Shown here one piece after another: positions 42,347 through 52,106 of a stretch of 64,000 nucleotides of DNA. Under the pieces are notes generated by a model. The model was not told where the DNA came from and searched no databases. It was given only the letters and a program-made list of their open reading frames with translations. The stretch's first letter is position 1. Each line of letters opens with the position of its first letter. The DNA lies in contig NZ_AGQV01000001.1 of assembly GCF_000234355.1 (NCBI RefSeq), positions 979,001 through 1,043,000 of the forward strand, given 5' to 3'. The DNA comes from Gluconobacter morbifer G707 (GTDB lineage: Bacteria; Pseudomonadota; Alphaproteobacteria; Acetobacterales; Acetobacteraceae). The position numbers and the translations under genes were made by a program.

Positions 42347-44464
42347 GAAAGACTGAACGATCGCCAGATTGAAGGTGGCGTATTGCGGGACGGAATCTCC
42401 GTTCGGGACGAGGCCGTCAGCACGTAGGCCGCTTCCATAAACCATGGTGGCGGACAGCATCAGGGGGTGATCCGTCTTGTGGAAGATCGTGTAGCTGCCA
42501 CCAGCGGACGCCGTCCAGCGCTGGTCATGGTCCAGATGGATCCAGTGCTGGCGGATATAGGAGAGATCATCCGGATCGAAGTTCCACTGGGCCGTCGTGA
42601 TATCCTTGCCGATGGCACGGGACCAGGAAAAATTGCCGTACAGGGTGATGGGGCCACGGGTATAGTCGGTTGCAAATTCGTAACCGTTGACCTGACCGCG
42701 CCGATAGTTGAAGGCGGACAGGATGACAGGTGAGCCGAACTGGCCTTCATCAATCATGTTTTTGGCAAGTTTGACGTAGGCATCGAAGGATGCGTGCCAG
42801 CCAGGCAGAAGGGTCTGGGCGAAGCCGGCATCGAAGTAGTGATCCCGTTCGGCCTTGACCATGCTGTTCTGGAACGTCCCAGGGGCTGCCGATGTATTGG
42901 CGAATTTGTAGAACGATGTTCCACCGACGACTTCAAATGGCGGCGGGGTGAAGTAGCGGGAATAGCCGGCGTGGAGCGTCCCCCCCTTCCATGGGTGATA
43001 GACGATGTTCAGGCGTGGGCTGACCTGTTTGGCGTGTGTGTATTCATCCACGCCATCAAAGCGCAGGCCATAATTGATGGTCAGGTTCCGCAGAGGGCGC
43101 CATTCATCTTGGGCGTAGAGACCGTACATCCAGCCGGTGCGCCCGGAGCCGTCGTGAATGGTTTCGGGCGTGGCGGAATAGACGGGGTTGCCCTCGGCAT
43201 CCGTTCCACTCTCCGGGAAGACGGTTGAATCCGACTTGGAGACATTACGCTCGACATAGATCTGGTATCCGAAGCGGACCGTATGATCCGGAGCGGCGCG
43301 CCATGTTCCATCGGTCTGGTTGCCGCTGGAAAAAACGGACCGTGCGGCGCGCTGGGCGATCCCGTTATAAACCAGGTCACCGACAGGGTCCGGGGAATAG
43401 CGCAGGGAACTGTAGCGGACGACGGCGGAGGTCTGGAGGCTGACCTTGCCCATTTCCTTCTGCAACGACAGGATGCCGAAGTCCGTGATTTCCTTCTGGT
43501 GTTCGTTCAGTGCACTGCTGTCCGTGCTTCCGTCCAAGGACTGGGCCAGACCGCTTCCGGCAAAGGATGGATTGGCGAACTGTCTCTGCTGCCCGGGATT
43601 GTTGGGAAGCTGATATTCCGCATTGGAAACGCCGGCCGTAAGGCTGATCCGCGTGTTTTCGTCCGCGGTGTAGCGGGCGTGTCCGAGGAAATGGTACTGA
43701 TTAGTCAGATCATGCAATGCGTTGAATTTTGGTGTCGTATTCTCGATGCCGACGCGGTTGTGAACGAAATCTCCCGTTGCGAACCAGTCCCACTTTCCCT
43801 TGTGCCCGCCATACTGAAGGGAAGGAAAGAAGTAGTCGCGTGCGCCGCCGTAAATCGAGGCGGTACCCCCGGCATCCGAAAAACCGTTCTTGGTATTGAT
43901 GTCGATGACGCCGGCCTGGAGAAAGCCGTATTCACTGGGAAGCGCTCCGGTTGTCAGGGCCATCGAATGCGCGAAGCGCGTCATGAGGCTCTGGCCGAAA
44001 ACGCTCATGCCTTCCGGAAGCATGACGCCGTCCAGACGGAACTGGACTTCATTATGGTCGCCGCGGATATGGATCTGCCCGTAACTGTCCTGTGCAACAC
44101 CGGGAGCCTGAAGGAGCACCTGATTGAGGGCGGCATTGTCGCCACCAGGAATGGTTTCGATATTCTTGCGGGAGAAGCTGTACCGTGTTGCGCCGGTGGA
44201 AGACTGAAGTTCGTCCCGCGCGTCTTCGAGATGGGCATTCACGCGGATATCGTCTTCACCCTGACGACTGGCTTCCGTTACGGTTGTTTTACGGTTCGAT
44301 TTCTTCCGTTCGAAGTTGGAACGTGTTGAATCCGTATTGTCATCCGCTGTTGTTTTGTCAGCGGATGGCGAACCGGAGGCGGTCTGGGCCTGGAGGGAGC
44401 CAGACAGCGGAACAAGGGCAATCGTGCAGAGAAGAAAAAAACGCGTGGTGCCGTAAAAACGCAT
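42320..44464 (-). CDS. TonB-dependent outer-membrane receptor, frameshifted near its end
   Basis: A 714-aa chain from ATG 44464, with signal peptide MRFYGTTRFFLLCTIALVPL...LQAQ. The plug domain shows NQVLLQAPGVAQDSYGQIHI and RGDHNEVQFRLDGVMLPEG. Barrel strands follow to the end. The frame stops with KTCSMSLT because one A is missing from a homopolymer; the true end is in the next frame (42180-42346). TonB receptors take up iron chelates, cobalamin or sugars; the substrate is unclear. Either a real pseudogene, a phase-variable tract, or a sequencing error. It lies opposite the Fur-boxed gene. Confidence 0.88.
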   Translation of the reverse strand: MRFYGTTRFFLLCTIALVPLSGSLQAQTASGSPSADKTTADDNTDSTRSNFERKKSNRKTTVTEASRQGEDDIRVNAHLEDARDELQSSTGATRYSFSRKNIETIPGGDNAALNQVLLQAPGVAQDSYGQIHIRGDHNEVQFRLDGVMLPEGMSVFGQSLMTRFAHSMALTTGALPSEYGFLQAGVIDINTKNGFSDAGGTASIYGGARDYFFPSLQYGGHKGKWDWFATGDFVHNRVGIENTTPKFNALHDLTNQYHFLGHARYTADENTRISLTAGVSNAEYQLPNNPGQQRQFANPSFAGSGLAQSLDGSTDSSALNEHQKEITDFGILSLQKEMGKVSLQTSAVVRYSSLRYSPDPVGDLVYNGIAQRAARSVFSSGNQTDGTWRAAPDHTVRFGYQIYVERNVSKSDSTVFPESGTDAEGNPVYSATPETIHDGSGRTGWMYGLYAQDEWRPLRNLTINYGLRFDGVDEYTHAKQVSPRLNIVYHPWKGGTLHAGYSRYFTPPPFEVVGGTSFYKFANTSAAPGTFQNSMVKAERDHYFDAGFAQTLLPGWHASFDAYVKLAKNMIDEGQFGSPVILSAFNYRRGQVNGYEFATDYTRGPITLYGNFSWSRAIGKDITTAQWNFDPDDLSYIRQHWIHLDHDQRWTASAGGSYTIFHKTDHPLMLSATMVYGSGLRADGLVPNGDSVPQYATFNLAIVQSFKTCSMSLT

Positions 44465-44480
44465 GTCGGTGCTCGGAATT

Positions 44481-44506
44481 GATAGAGAGAACTGAGTCTT
44501 TCTATC
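44481..44506 (-). promoter_or_regulatory. Hairpin in the leader of the TonB-dependent receptor
   Basis: GATAGAGAGA and TCTTTCTATC flank a 6-nt loop (ACTGAG); 9 of 10 positions pair. It ends 17 bp upstream of the receptor's ATG. It could affect translation initiation. A second, perfect 6-bp inverted repeat TGTTAT-AAC-ATAACA lies at 44513-44527 and may be an operator. Confidence 0.4.
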
Positions 44507-44644
44507 TGTAAATGTTATAACATAACAACCTGAAAACGTGTCTGCTCTCGATGTCTGGAAACTGCGTGGCAGGAAGGACACAGTCCGGTTATCTCCATGG
44601 ACGTGGAATGTTATCGCGTGCGGGTGCTGGAGGAGAAGGAAAAG

Positions 44645-45547
44645 ATGCAGATATCGGTGATCGGAGCAGGCGCGGTCGGATGCCATGTCGGTGGTCTGCT
44701 CGCGCTGGCGGGGCATGATGTCGTTCTGCTGGGACGCAGCGCCCATGTTGATGCGATCAACAGTCGCGGTCTGCTGCTGGAAGGACAGGGTTTTCGAAAA
44801 ACCGTGCAGCTCCGTGCCGTGACGGAAGCTTCCCGGCTACCGCAGTCCGATCTCGTGCTGGTCTGTGTGAAATGCACCGATACGGCGGAGGCTGGCAGGA
44901 TGATCCGTCCTGCCCTGAAAGCGGATACGGTGATTGTCAGTCTTCAGAATGGCATGGGGAACAGTGCCCTTCTCGAAGACATCACCGGTCGGCCTGTTAT
45001 TCCCGCGATCGTTTATATCGCTGTGGAAATGACGGGGCCAGGGCATGTTCTGCATCGGGGTGGGAAAAGGCTGCTGATCGGCGCGTCTGACAGCAGTCCG
45101 GAGCTTGCGCGACGGTTGAGTGAGGTCGGGCTGCCAACCACCGTGACCGAAGACATCCAGGTGGCATTATGGAGCAAGCTGGTCATCAACTGCGCCTGCA
45201 ATGCGCTTTCGGCTGTCGGTCCGATGTCTTACGGGCCGTTGCTGGAGATTGTGGATGTGCGGGAGGTCATGGCAGATATCGTGCGGGAATGTCTGTGCGT
45301 TGCGGCAGCCTGTGGGATTTCACTTCCTGCGGACATGCTGGAGAAGGTTCTGGAGATTGGCAGGATCATGCCGAAGCAGAAATCATCCATGGCGCAGGAC
45401 ATGATTCGCCGCAGGCCGACTGAAATCGACTTCCTGAACGGCTATGTCGTGCGGATGGGGAAAGCGCTGGACGTGCCTACGCCGGTCAATCAGACGCTTG
45501 TGAGCGTCCTGAAGATCCTTGAAACCCGGCATCAGGATGCTGGCTGA
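44645..45547 (+). CDS. panE: 2-dehydropantoate 2-reductase (ketopantoate reductase)
   Basis: A 300-aa NADPH-dependent reductase from ATG 44645, with GGAGAAGG directly upstream; a longer opening at 44597 is less fitting. The nucleotide-binding loop is VIGAGAVGCHVGG at 5-17. The family features VCVKCTDT near 80, VSLQNGMGN near 100 and a Lys-bearing LWSKLVINCACNALSA region with KLVIN are present. The later SSMAQDM and EIDFLNGYVV are also typical. It makes pantoate for coenzyme A. Monocistronic, ending convergently with an RND outer-membrane gene. Confidence 0.9.
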   Translation: MQISVIGAGAVGCHVGGLLALAGHDVVLLGRSAHVDAINSRGLLLEGQGFRKTVQLRAVTEASRLPQSDLVLVCVKCTDTAEAGRMIRPALKADTVIVSLQNGMGNSALLEDITGRPVIPAIVYIAVEMTGPGHVLHRGGKRLLIGASDSSPELARRLSEVGLPTTVTEDIQVALWSKLVINCACNALSAVGPMSYGPLLEIVDVREVMADIVRECLCVAAACGISLPADMLEKVLEIGRIMPKQKSSMAQDMIRRRPTEIDFLNGYVVRMGKALDVPTPVNQTLVSVLKILETRHQDAG

Positions 45548-45621
45548 TCCGGGGATTCAGAGAGAAACCCGGAGGGACAGGGAGGCAGAGCTGAAACGTC
45601 AGCCTACCCCCTGTTGCCAGT

Positions 45622-47256
45622 TCAGGGTGTGTTGTTCTGAGGAGAATCCATGGGGAGGGATGGCAGCGCGTTGCTGCCTCCCCGTCCCGGGACAGCGGGG
45701 GCCGGAGAGGCAAGGTTTTCAAACCTTTCCGGATGCTGGGATGTCGTAACGTCTCCTGCCGGTTTCGGGTGATGAAGACCGTCATACTGCAGGGGCTGGA
45801 TGGATAGGGTCTGATCCATCGTCGGCAGGTTCCGGGTGGTCCAGCCGCCACCCAGGCTGCGGATCAGATCCACGTCGGCCCTGAAGAGCCGTGTGGCGAC
45901 TTCGACCTGATGGATACGGCTCTCAAGTGTATTTTCCTGACTGACAATGGCTTCCAGATACGTTCCGACCCCGCCCTGATAGAGGGTCATAGTCATGTTC
46001 TGGGTTGCGAGATTGGCTTTGACGGCGGCTTCCAGCGCCTCGTTTTCCCGCGCAAGACGATTGGTCAGGGACAGGCCGTCTTCCACTTCCCGGAAAGCGG
46101 ACAGGACCTTCATGCGATATTCGTCCCGTGTTTCGCGATAGGCGGACCAGCTTCTCTGAAGTTCCGCGCGGCGCAGACCTCCATCGAACAGCGGCATGTT
46201 CAGCGTGGCGCCGTAAGTCCAGAGGGAATTGGCCAGATTGGCGAGATCAAAGCCATTGGCCTGGAACCCGCCATCCAGTTTGAGGGCGATATGAGGATAG
46301 AATGCCGCGCGCGCGATGCCGATGTCACGGTTGGCCTGTGCCATTCTGCGTTCCGAGGCGGCAATATCAGGCCGTCTCTGAAGCAGGGCCGAGGGAACGC
46401 CGCTGGGAATTGACGGCGCGAAGAGGCTGAATGTCGGCATAGCAGGGATGTGGAAGCTGGAAGGCGATGAGTTTGTCAGGACGGCAATGGCGTGTTCCGT
46501 GACCTGCCGGGCGGCTTGGATGTCCAGTCTTGCGGCCTGCGTCGTGTAGAGCTGTGCCTGTGCGCGTGCCAGATCGAGACGTGGAGCGGCCTGGTTCTGC
46601 ACCTGATTTTCCGTGATGCGAATGGCGCGCTGATAATAGTTGATGGACTGTTCATAAACGGCATCCTGCGCGTCATATCCACGGATCTGAATATAATCGC
46701 GTGCCAGTTCGGCCTGTGTGCTCAGGCGGGCCATGGCGAAATTGGCTGCCCGTTCCTGCGCGAACTGCTTCTGGGCCCGGACGCGGTTTCGGATGGACGA
46801 CCAGAAGTCCGGCTCCCAGGAGGCCAGGCCGCCATAATCCTCATCCGTCTGGGTCAGGGTGGCACCGTTCCGGAAAAGACGGTCGGCCGACTGTTTGTTG
46901 TCGGAGGCTCCGGCGGCGAGGCTCGCATGTGGCAGCAGTTCGGACCGCGCCGCCACGACAAGCGCCCGCGCCTGTATGAAGCGTTCCGCCGCGGCCTGGA
47001 TGTCTCCGTTGTCGGAGGTTGCGCGGCTTTCGAGATCGTTCAGCAGGGGATCATGAAACATGGTCCACCAGTCTTCCGGCAAAGCCGTATCAGCCGGCGT
47101 GGCAATCGCGAAAGGAGCCTGCCCCTGCCAGTTGCCGGGGATGACGAAGTTTGGTTGGTGATAGGCGGGGGCGAGATCGCAGGCGGAAAGCCCCAGAAGG
47201 GACAGCGCCGATCCGCAGGCGAGACCCATGCGCCGGAACGTGGTCATCAGCATCAC
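45622..47256 (-). CDS. RND efflux outer-membrane lipoprotein (NodT/OprM family)
   Basis: A 544-aa outer-membrane factor with lipobox LSAC (residues 23-26) in GSALSLLGLSAC, then DLAPAYHQPN. Two OEP repeats of coiled helices follow, with RRPDIAASERRMAQANRDIG at about 293-312, the family motif. It forms the trimeric exit duct. Third gene of an RND operon; its ATG overlaps the adaptor stop (ATGA). A Pro/Gly-rich tail of about 50 residues at the C-terminus is unusual but without a clear function. Confidence 0.93.
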   Translation of the reverse strand: MMLMTTFRRMGLACGSALSLLGLSACDLAPAYHQPNFVIPGNWQGQAPFAIATPADTALPEDWWTMFHDPLLNDLESRATSDNGDIQAAAERFIQARALVVAARSELLPHASLAAGASDNKQSADRLFRNGATLTQTDEDYGGLASWEPDFWSSIRNRVRAQKQFAQERAANFAMARLSTQAELARDYIQIRGYDAQDAVYEQSINYYQRAIRITENQVQNQAAPRLDLARAQAQLYTTQAARLDIQAARQVTEHAIAVLTNSSPSSFHIPAMPTFSLFAPSIPSGVPSALLQRRPDIAASERRMAQANRDIGIARAAFYPHIALKLDGGFQANGFDLANLANSLWTYGATLNMPLFDGGLRRAELQRSWSAYRETRDEYRMKVLSAFREVEDGLSLTNRLARENEALEAAVKANLATQNMTMTLYQGGVGTYLEAIVSQENTLESRIHQVEVATRLFRADVDLIRSLGGGWTTRNLPTMDQTLSIQPLQYDGLHHPKPAGDVTTSQHPERFENLASPAPAVPGRGGSNALPSLPMDSPQNNTP

Positions 47257-48470
47257 TCACTCCCGTCGTCATCGGAGGAATCAGGGGTATCTTCCGACTG
47301 GAAACCGCTTTCGTTGTAGCCACGGGCGGGTGTGACGACGTGCACCGCGTCACCGTCCAGAAGATCCGCAGGCGGGTTGTTGATGATGCGGTCCGTTGGC
47401 TTGATGCCGCTCAGGACTTCCGTGGAGCTGTCCGCCATGCGTCCGACCTGGATCTTGACGTAATGGACATGGCTGCTCTGGTCCACGACCGCGACCTGCA
47501 TGCCCTTTTCCTCGAAGACGAGGCTTCCGCTTGGAATTTCATACAGATTGGCGTCCGTGTTGCGGGCCGTCAGTCCGACAGATGCGAACGTGCCCGGCCA
47601 GAGAGTATGGCCCGGATTGTCTAGTACAAACTCGGCAATGGCCGTGCGGGTGTTGGGGTCATAGCCGTGCGATGTCGTGAGATAGGTGGCGTTGAAACTG
47701 TGTCCCTGGAACTGCGGAACGGTAACCTTCGCTGTCAGGCCGTCCTGGAGGATGTATGAGAAGACCTCCGGTACGGATACGAACAGACGCAGCTTGTCCG
47801 TGTCCGCCACGGTGAAGAGTTCCGATGCGGTTCCGGTTGCGTTCAGGCCACCGCCGCCACTGCTGACGTAGTCTCCGACGTTGAGGGAGCGGGAGGTGAC
47901 GATGCCATCAAATGGCGCGACGATCTGTTTGAAACGCTCCAGCGCCTCGAAGTGATCGACATTGCGCTGTGCGGCCTGCACTTCGGCGTTGGCGGACTGC
48001 TCGTTTGCGTTTGCAACCGAGACGGACTGCCCGGAGACGGACTGTGAACGGCCCATGGCGCGCCAGCGGTTGGCGGTAACCGAAGCGAGATTGTACTTCG
48101 CCATGACCGAGGCGAGGCTCGCCTTTGCCTGTGCGTATTCCGCATCGAGGGCGGGAGCGTTGATCTCCGCCAGAACGTCGCCCTTGTGAACATGCGCGCC
48201 GTAATCGGCGTACCACATCTTCACGTAACCCGAGACCTGAGGATAGATCGGGGCCTGATACCAAGCGTCGATGTTTCCCGGCAGCGTCAGAGCCACCTTT
48301 GGCGCAACCCGGTGGGGGGAGACGACCGCCACGTCGGGGATGGCGGCGGCATCGGTCTCTGCCCGCAGTGCGCTGACCGCATGGACGTGTCCGGCGACGA
48401 GGAAGAGGACGTAGAGACCGAACGCGCTGGCCCCTGCGGCAAGGATGAATTTACGAGACGTGGAGGCCAT
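47253..48470 (-). CDS. RND efflux periplasmic adaptor
   Basis: A 405-aa membrane-fusion protein: an N-terminal anchor (about 8-28), a lipoyl half APIYPQVSGYVKMWYADYG near 73-91, a coiled coil with ANANEQSANAEVQ near 153-165, then the second lipoyl half VAPFDGIVTSRSLNVGDYV. It ends in an acidic Asp/Ser/Glu tail. It bridges pump and outer-membrane channel. Its start overlaps the pump stop by one base. Confidence 0.93.
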   Translation of the reverse strand: MASTSRKFILAAGASAFGLYVLFLVAGHVHAVSALRAETDAAAIPDVAVVSPHRVAPKVALTLPGNIDAWYQAPIYPQVSGYVKMWYADYGAHVHKGDVLAEINAPALDAEYAQAKASLASVMAKYNLASVTANRWRAMGRSQSVSGQSVSVANANEQSANAEVQAAQRNVDHFEALERFKQIVAPFDGIVTSRSLNVGDYVSSGGGGLNATGTASELFTVADTDKLRLFVSVPEVFSYILQDGLTAKVTVPQFQGHSFNATYLTTSHGYDPNTRTAIAEFVLDNPGHTLWPGTFASVGLTARNTDANLYEIPSGSLVFEEKGMQVAVVDQSSHVHYVKIQVGRMADSSTEVLSGIKPTDRIINNPPADLLDGDAVHVVTPARGYNESGFQSEDTPDSSDDDGSE

Positions 48471-51400
48471 CAGACTGTCTCCTTCTGGCGCGACGGACGG
48501 TTATGGAGGATGGCGTAGACACAGGGGACAAAGAGCAGGGTGGAGACGGTTGCCACGATGAGGCCTCCGATGACGGCCCGTCCGAGCGGGGCGTTGGTGG
48601 AATTGGAGATGGCCATCGGGATCATGCCGACCACCATGGCGAGGGCGGTCATGATGACGGGGCGGATACGTCCGTATCCCGCTTCCACGGCGGCTTTCAG
48701 GGCGTCGCCGTGTTCCTCGATGCGTTCACGGGCGAAGGAGACTACGAGGATGGAATTGGCCGTTGCCGTTCCCATGCACATGATCGCCCCTGTCAGGGCC
48801 GGGACGGAGAGGCGCGTTCCGGTCAGGAAGAGCGCCCAGGCAATGCCGGCCAGCGCGCCGGGAAGTGCCGTGATGATGATGAACGGGTCCAGCCAGGACT
48901 GAAAGTTCACCACGATCAGCAGGTAGATCAGCACTACGGAAACGGCGAGCCCGAAGACAAGCTGGTTATAGGCGCCGTGCATCGTCGTCGCCTGTCCACG
49001 TACATCCACGGCGGCGGAAGCGGGGACGGATGACGCTGTGTCCTTCAGGACCCGATGGACGCCGTCCAGCACGCCGCCAAGATCGGTTCCTTCCGCCGAG
49101 ACGTAGATGTCGATGTCCGGCATGGAGTTGTAATGCGAGACTTCACCCGGCGTGCCGGTGGCTTTCACGGTGCTGATGGCGCCCAGAAGCTGGGTCTGGG
49201 TGCCGCTGGGGTCACCGTCTCCCTTGTCCACGGGAATGGTCAGCAGATCCGACAGGTGGGTCAGCTGGTCCTGCGAGACATAGACGTTCAGCGGGAACGT
49301 CACGTTGTTGCTGGGGTCCAGCCAGTATTGCGGATCGACGGTTGAGCTGCCGGACAGGGCCATGAGCTCGTTATTGGCGAGATCGGCTTCCGTCAGGCCG
49401 GTGGCCTGGCTGAAGGTCCGGTTGCCTCTCACCATGAGCGTCGGAGTGGTCATGCTCTGCTGGATGACGACGTCTGCTGCGCCGGGAATATGCCGCAGCC
49501 TGCTGATGATCGAACGGGCATAGGCATAATTCTGACGGATATCCGGGCCGGAGATCTGGACATCAATCGGCGACGGGGCGCCGAAGTTCAGGATCTTGGC
49601 TGTCAGATCCGCAGGCTGGAACGTGAAGACCGTTCCCGGGAAGCGGGCCGAGAGGTCCTTGCGCAGCAGGCGGCGATAATCCCAGACCGGCGTTTCCTCG
49701 TTTTTCAGCGTGATGGTGAGGTCGCAGTCCTGCGTGCCGATGGTTGGTGTCGGAATAAATGCCTGGTTATGCGGGCCTTCCGGCAGGCCGCAGTTGCTGA
49801 TGATGTCCTCAACCTTGCCGGGGAAATCCTGATGGATGCGGTCGTCAACAAGGGCGGCAATGCGGCCTGCGACCTCGATGCGCGTTCCGATCGGGGTGCG
49901 CATGTGCATCTGCAGCATTCCGGATTTCGTTTCCGGGAAGAAATCGCGTCCGGCCGTGGCATAAAGCCCCAGCGAGAGGACGGACACGCCGAAGAAAACG
50001 CCGACGAAGACATTCCGCCGTTCCACGCAGCGCGCCAGAAAGGTTCCGTATCCTTCGCGGAAACGGGTGAAACGATGCTCGAAGCCCTGCTGGAAACGGC
50101 CGAGGATACCTTTCCGCGGACCGCCGGCGACCGTCTGGTCCATGTGAAAGGCTTCATGTTCTTCACCATGCAGGCCGCTGTGGACATGCCCGGCCATCAG
50201 GTACTTCGCCATGGTCGGAACCAGGGTCCGCGACAGGATGAAGGAGGCGATCATGGCGAACATGATGGCCATGGCCATTGGGCGGAACAGGAAGCCGGCC
50301 ACGCCATCCAGTTCGAACAGGGGCAGCCAGACAATGCAGATGCAGGTGGTCGAAACGAAGGTGGCGATCACAATCTGGTTGGCCGCGTCGATGATGGCGG
50401 CTTCGAGGTCCTTGCCCATCTCCAGATGGGTGTCGATGTTCTCGATCATGACTGTGGCGTCATCAACGAGGATGCCCACGGCCAGCGCCAGACCACCCAG
50501 CGTCATGACATTGATGGACTGCCCGGCCCATCCGAGGCCGATGATCGAGCACAGGATGGCCAGTGGGATAGAGGTGGCGATAATGACGGTCGAACGCCAC
50601 GACCCCAGGAACAGCAGGACGACAAGGCCGGTCAGCACGGCGGCCGTCACCATTTCACGGACCACGTCCTGGATGGAATCCTTCACGAACGTGGAGGCGT
50701 CCGTCAGAACCGATACCTTGACGTCCGGTGGCAGGATGCGCCGCAGGCGGGGGAGCAGGTTTTTCACGCCATTGACGACATCCAGCGTGGATGCTCCGCC
50801 ACCTTTCATGACGACGATTTCCACGCCCTGGCGTCCCTTGACCAGCACGACGTTCGTCTGTGGGTGGCCGCCGCGATAGACGTCGGCAACGTCATGGATG
50901 TAGATGACCGCATTGCCCACGCGTTTGACCGGGATGTCCCCGATGGCTTTCATGCTGGTGGGGGTGGCGTTGGTCTGGACCATCCAGTCGGTCGCATCGA
51001 TCTTCTGGTCGCCTGCAGGAAGGACGATGTTCTGGTCGCGCATGGCGGCCTGCACATCCATGGCGGACAGGTGATGCGCCCGGAGCTGCGCCTGGTTCAG
51101 GGCGACCATGACGAAGCTGTCCATGCCGCCATAGGGATGGGCGACCACGGAACCGGGGACCGTCACGAGCAGGGGACGGACCGAAATCACGCCCAGCTTG
51201 AACAGATCCGAAGGGGTCTGTTTATCAGAGGTGATCTGAAGGGAAATGACGGGAACGGACGAGGCTTCCAGCCGCATCACCATCGGAGCGGGAATGTGGG
51301 TGGGAAGCTGCTGGATGACAGTCTGGGAAATGGCCACGACATCTGCTTCCGCCGGGCCGATATCGGTTCCGGGCTGGAAGTAGATGTTGACGATGCCGCG

Positions 51401-51667
51401 ACCGTAATAGGAGTTGGACTCCATGTGCTCGATCCCTTCGACGGTCGAGGTCACATTGAGTTCGTAATTGTAGATGATGCGTCCCGCGAACTGCTCTGGA
51501 AGCATTCCGCCATAGGTCCAGACGACCGAAACGACAGGAATGTTGATGTTCGGGAAGACGTCTGTCGGCGTCTTGAAAATGGACATGACGCCCAGCATCA
51601 CGATCATGATCGACAGGACGACGAAGGTAAGGGGTCGCCTCAGCGCAGTGATGACTATGGCATTCAT
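48470..51667 (-). CDS. RND efflux pump, inner-membrane transporter (HAE-type)
   Basis: A 1065-aa transporter with the two-fold RND layout. It starts MNAIVITALRRPLTFVVLSI; the proton-relay Asp pair is in LAVGILVDDATVMIEN at about 400-415, and the porter domains lie between. A loop of about 50 residues after TM6 carries His residues (GHVHSGLHGEEHEAFHMDQ), which is uncommon. It exports hydrophobic drugs or solvents. First gene of the operon pump-adaptor-outer-membrane protein. The His-rich loop might hint at metal, but the porter sequence resembles HAE pumps and not CusA. Substrate unknown. Confidence 0.93.
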   Translation of the reverse strand: MNAIVITALRRPLTFVVLSIMIVMLGVMSIFKTPTDVFPNINIPVVSVVWTYGGMLPEQFAGRIIYNYELNVTSTVEGIEHMESNSYYGRGIVNIYFQPGTDIGPAEADVVAISQTVIQQLPTHIPAPMVMRLEASSVPVISLQITSDKQTPSDLFKLGVISVRPLLVTVPGSVVAHPYGGMDSFVMVALNQAQLRAHHLSAMDVQAAMRDQNIVLPAGDQKIDATDWMVQTNATPTSMKAIGDIPVKRVGNAVIYIHDVADVYRGGHPQTNVVLVKGRQGVEIVVMKGGGASTLDVVNGVKNLLPRLRRILPPDVKVSVLTDASTFVKDSIQDVVREMVTAAVLTGLVVLLFLGSWRSTVIIATSIPLAILCSIIGLGWAGQSINVMTLGGLALAVGILVDDATVMIENIDTHLEMGKDLEAAIIDAANQIVIATFVSTTCICIVWLPLFELDGVAGFLFRPMAMAIMFAMIASFILSRTLVPTMAKYLMAGHVHSGLHGEEHEAFHMDQTVAGGPRKGILGRFQQGFEHRFTRFREGYGTFLARCVERRNVFVGVFFGVSVLSLGLYATAGRDFFPETKSGMLQMHMRTPIGTRIEVAGRIAALVDDRIHQDFPGKVEDIISNCGLPEGPHNQAFIPTPTIGTQDCDLTITLKNEETPVWDYRRLLRKDLSARFPGTVFTFQPADLTAKILNFGAPSPIDVQISGPDIRQNYAYARSIISRLRHIPGAADVVIQQSMTTPTLMVRGNRTFSQATGLTEADLANNELMALSGSSTVDPQYWLDPSNNVTFPLNVYVSQDQLTHLSDLLTIPVDKGDGDPSGTQTQLLGAISTVKATGTPGEVSHYNSMPDIDIYVSAEGTDLGGVLDGVHRVLKDTASSVPASAAVDVRGQATTMHGAYNQLVFGLAVSVVLIYLLIVVNFQSWLDPFIIITALPGALAGIAWALFLTGTRLSVPALTGAIMCMGTATANSILVVSFARERIEEHGDALKAAVEAGYGRIRPVIMTALAMVVGMIPMAISNSTNAPLGRAVIGGLIVATVSTLLFVPCVYAILHNRPSRQKETV

Positions 51668-52106
51668 CAGGTTGGGTTCCCGAAGGGTTTCCGAAGAAAT
51701 GAAAGGAACCGGACGATATAATCTGAATTATTTTCGGTCTTTTAAATCATGATTCATTTCATAATATTTATAAAGCCAGCATTAATTTTAATATAAGTAA
51801 AATTATACAAATATAAATTTATTATTACTTATCTATCCCATGCGCGCTGGTGTGGCGTCCGCAAATCACCCTGACAGACAATTTTCCTATCTGGGTATCG
51901 GGCGGTAGCCGGTGCTTTCGGACCCAGATTCCGGTGGTTTTCCTGCACGATTTGTGGGGTAGGGCAGCGAGCGAACCGCTGCAGGAGGATATTCCTGAGT
52001 GATCAGTTTCAAAATTCTGTAACGGAAAGCCTGTTCAGCCGTTCAGGACAGGAACGGGCAGTTTTGGACTGCTGATGTCTTGTTGAAACGGACCAGAGGA
52101 GGCGGC
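51668..52106. other. Divergent intergenic region with an AT-rich tract
   Basis: No gene is supported between the RND operon (-) and the MFS gene (+). From 51735 to 51835 the sequence is almost only A and T, which contrasts with the G+C-rich surroundings. It probably holds the RND operon promoter and may bind a silencing protein. A good ribosome-binding site GAGGAGG lies just before the MFS start. Confidence 0.45.

Noticed and set aside
43283-44329. Open frame of 348 codons on the + strand
   Set aside because: It is antisense to the TonB-dependent receptor and has no family features.
45548-45621. Possible terminator between panE and the NodT-type gene
   Set aside because: Only 5-bp arms (CCGGG/CCCGG) pair and no U-tract follows.
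49490-51721. Open frame of 743 codons on the + strand
   Set aside because: It lies opposite the RND pump gene, whose protein is clearly conserved; the frame is an artefact of high G+C coding sequence and has no recognisable motif.
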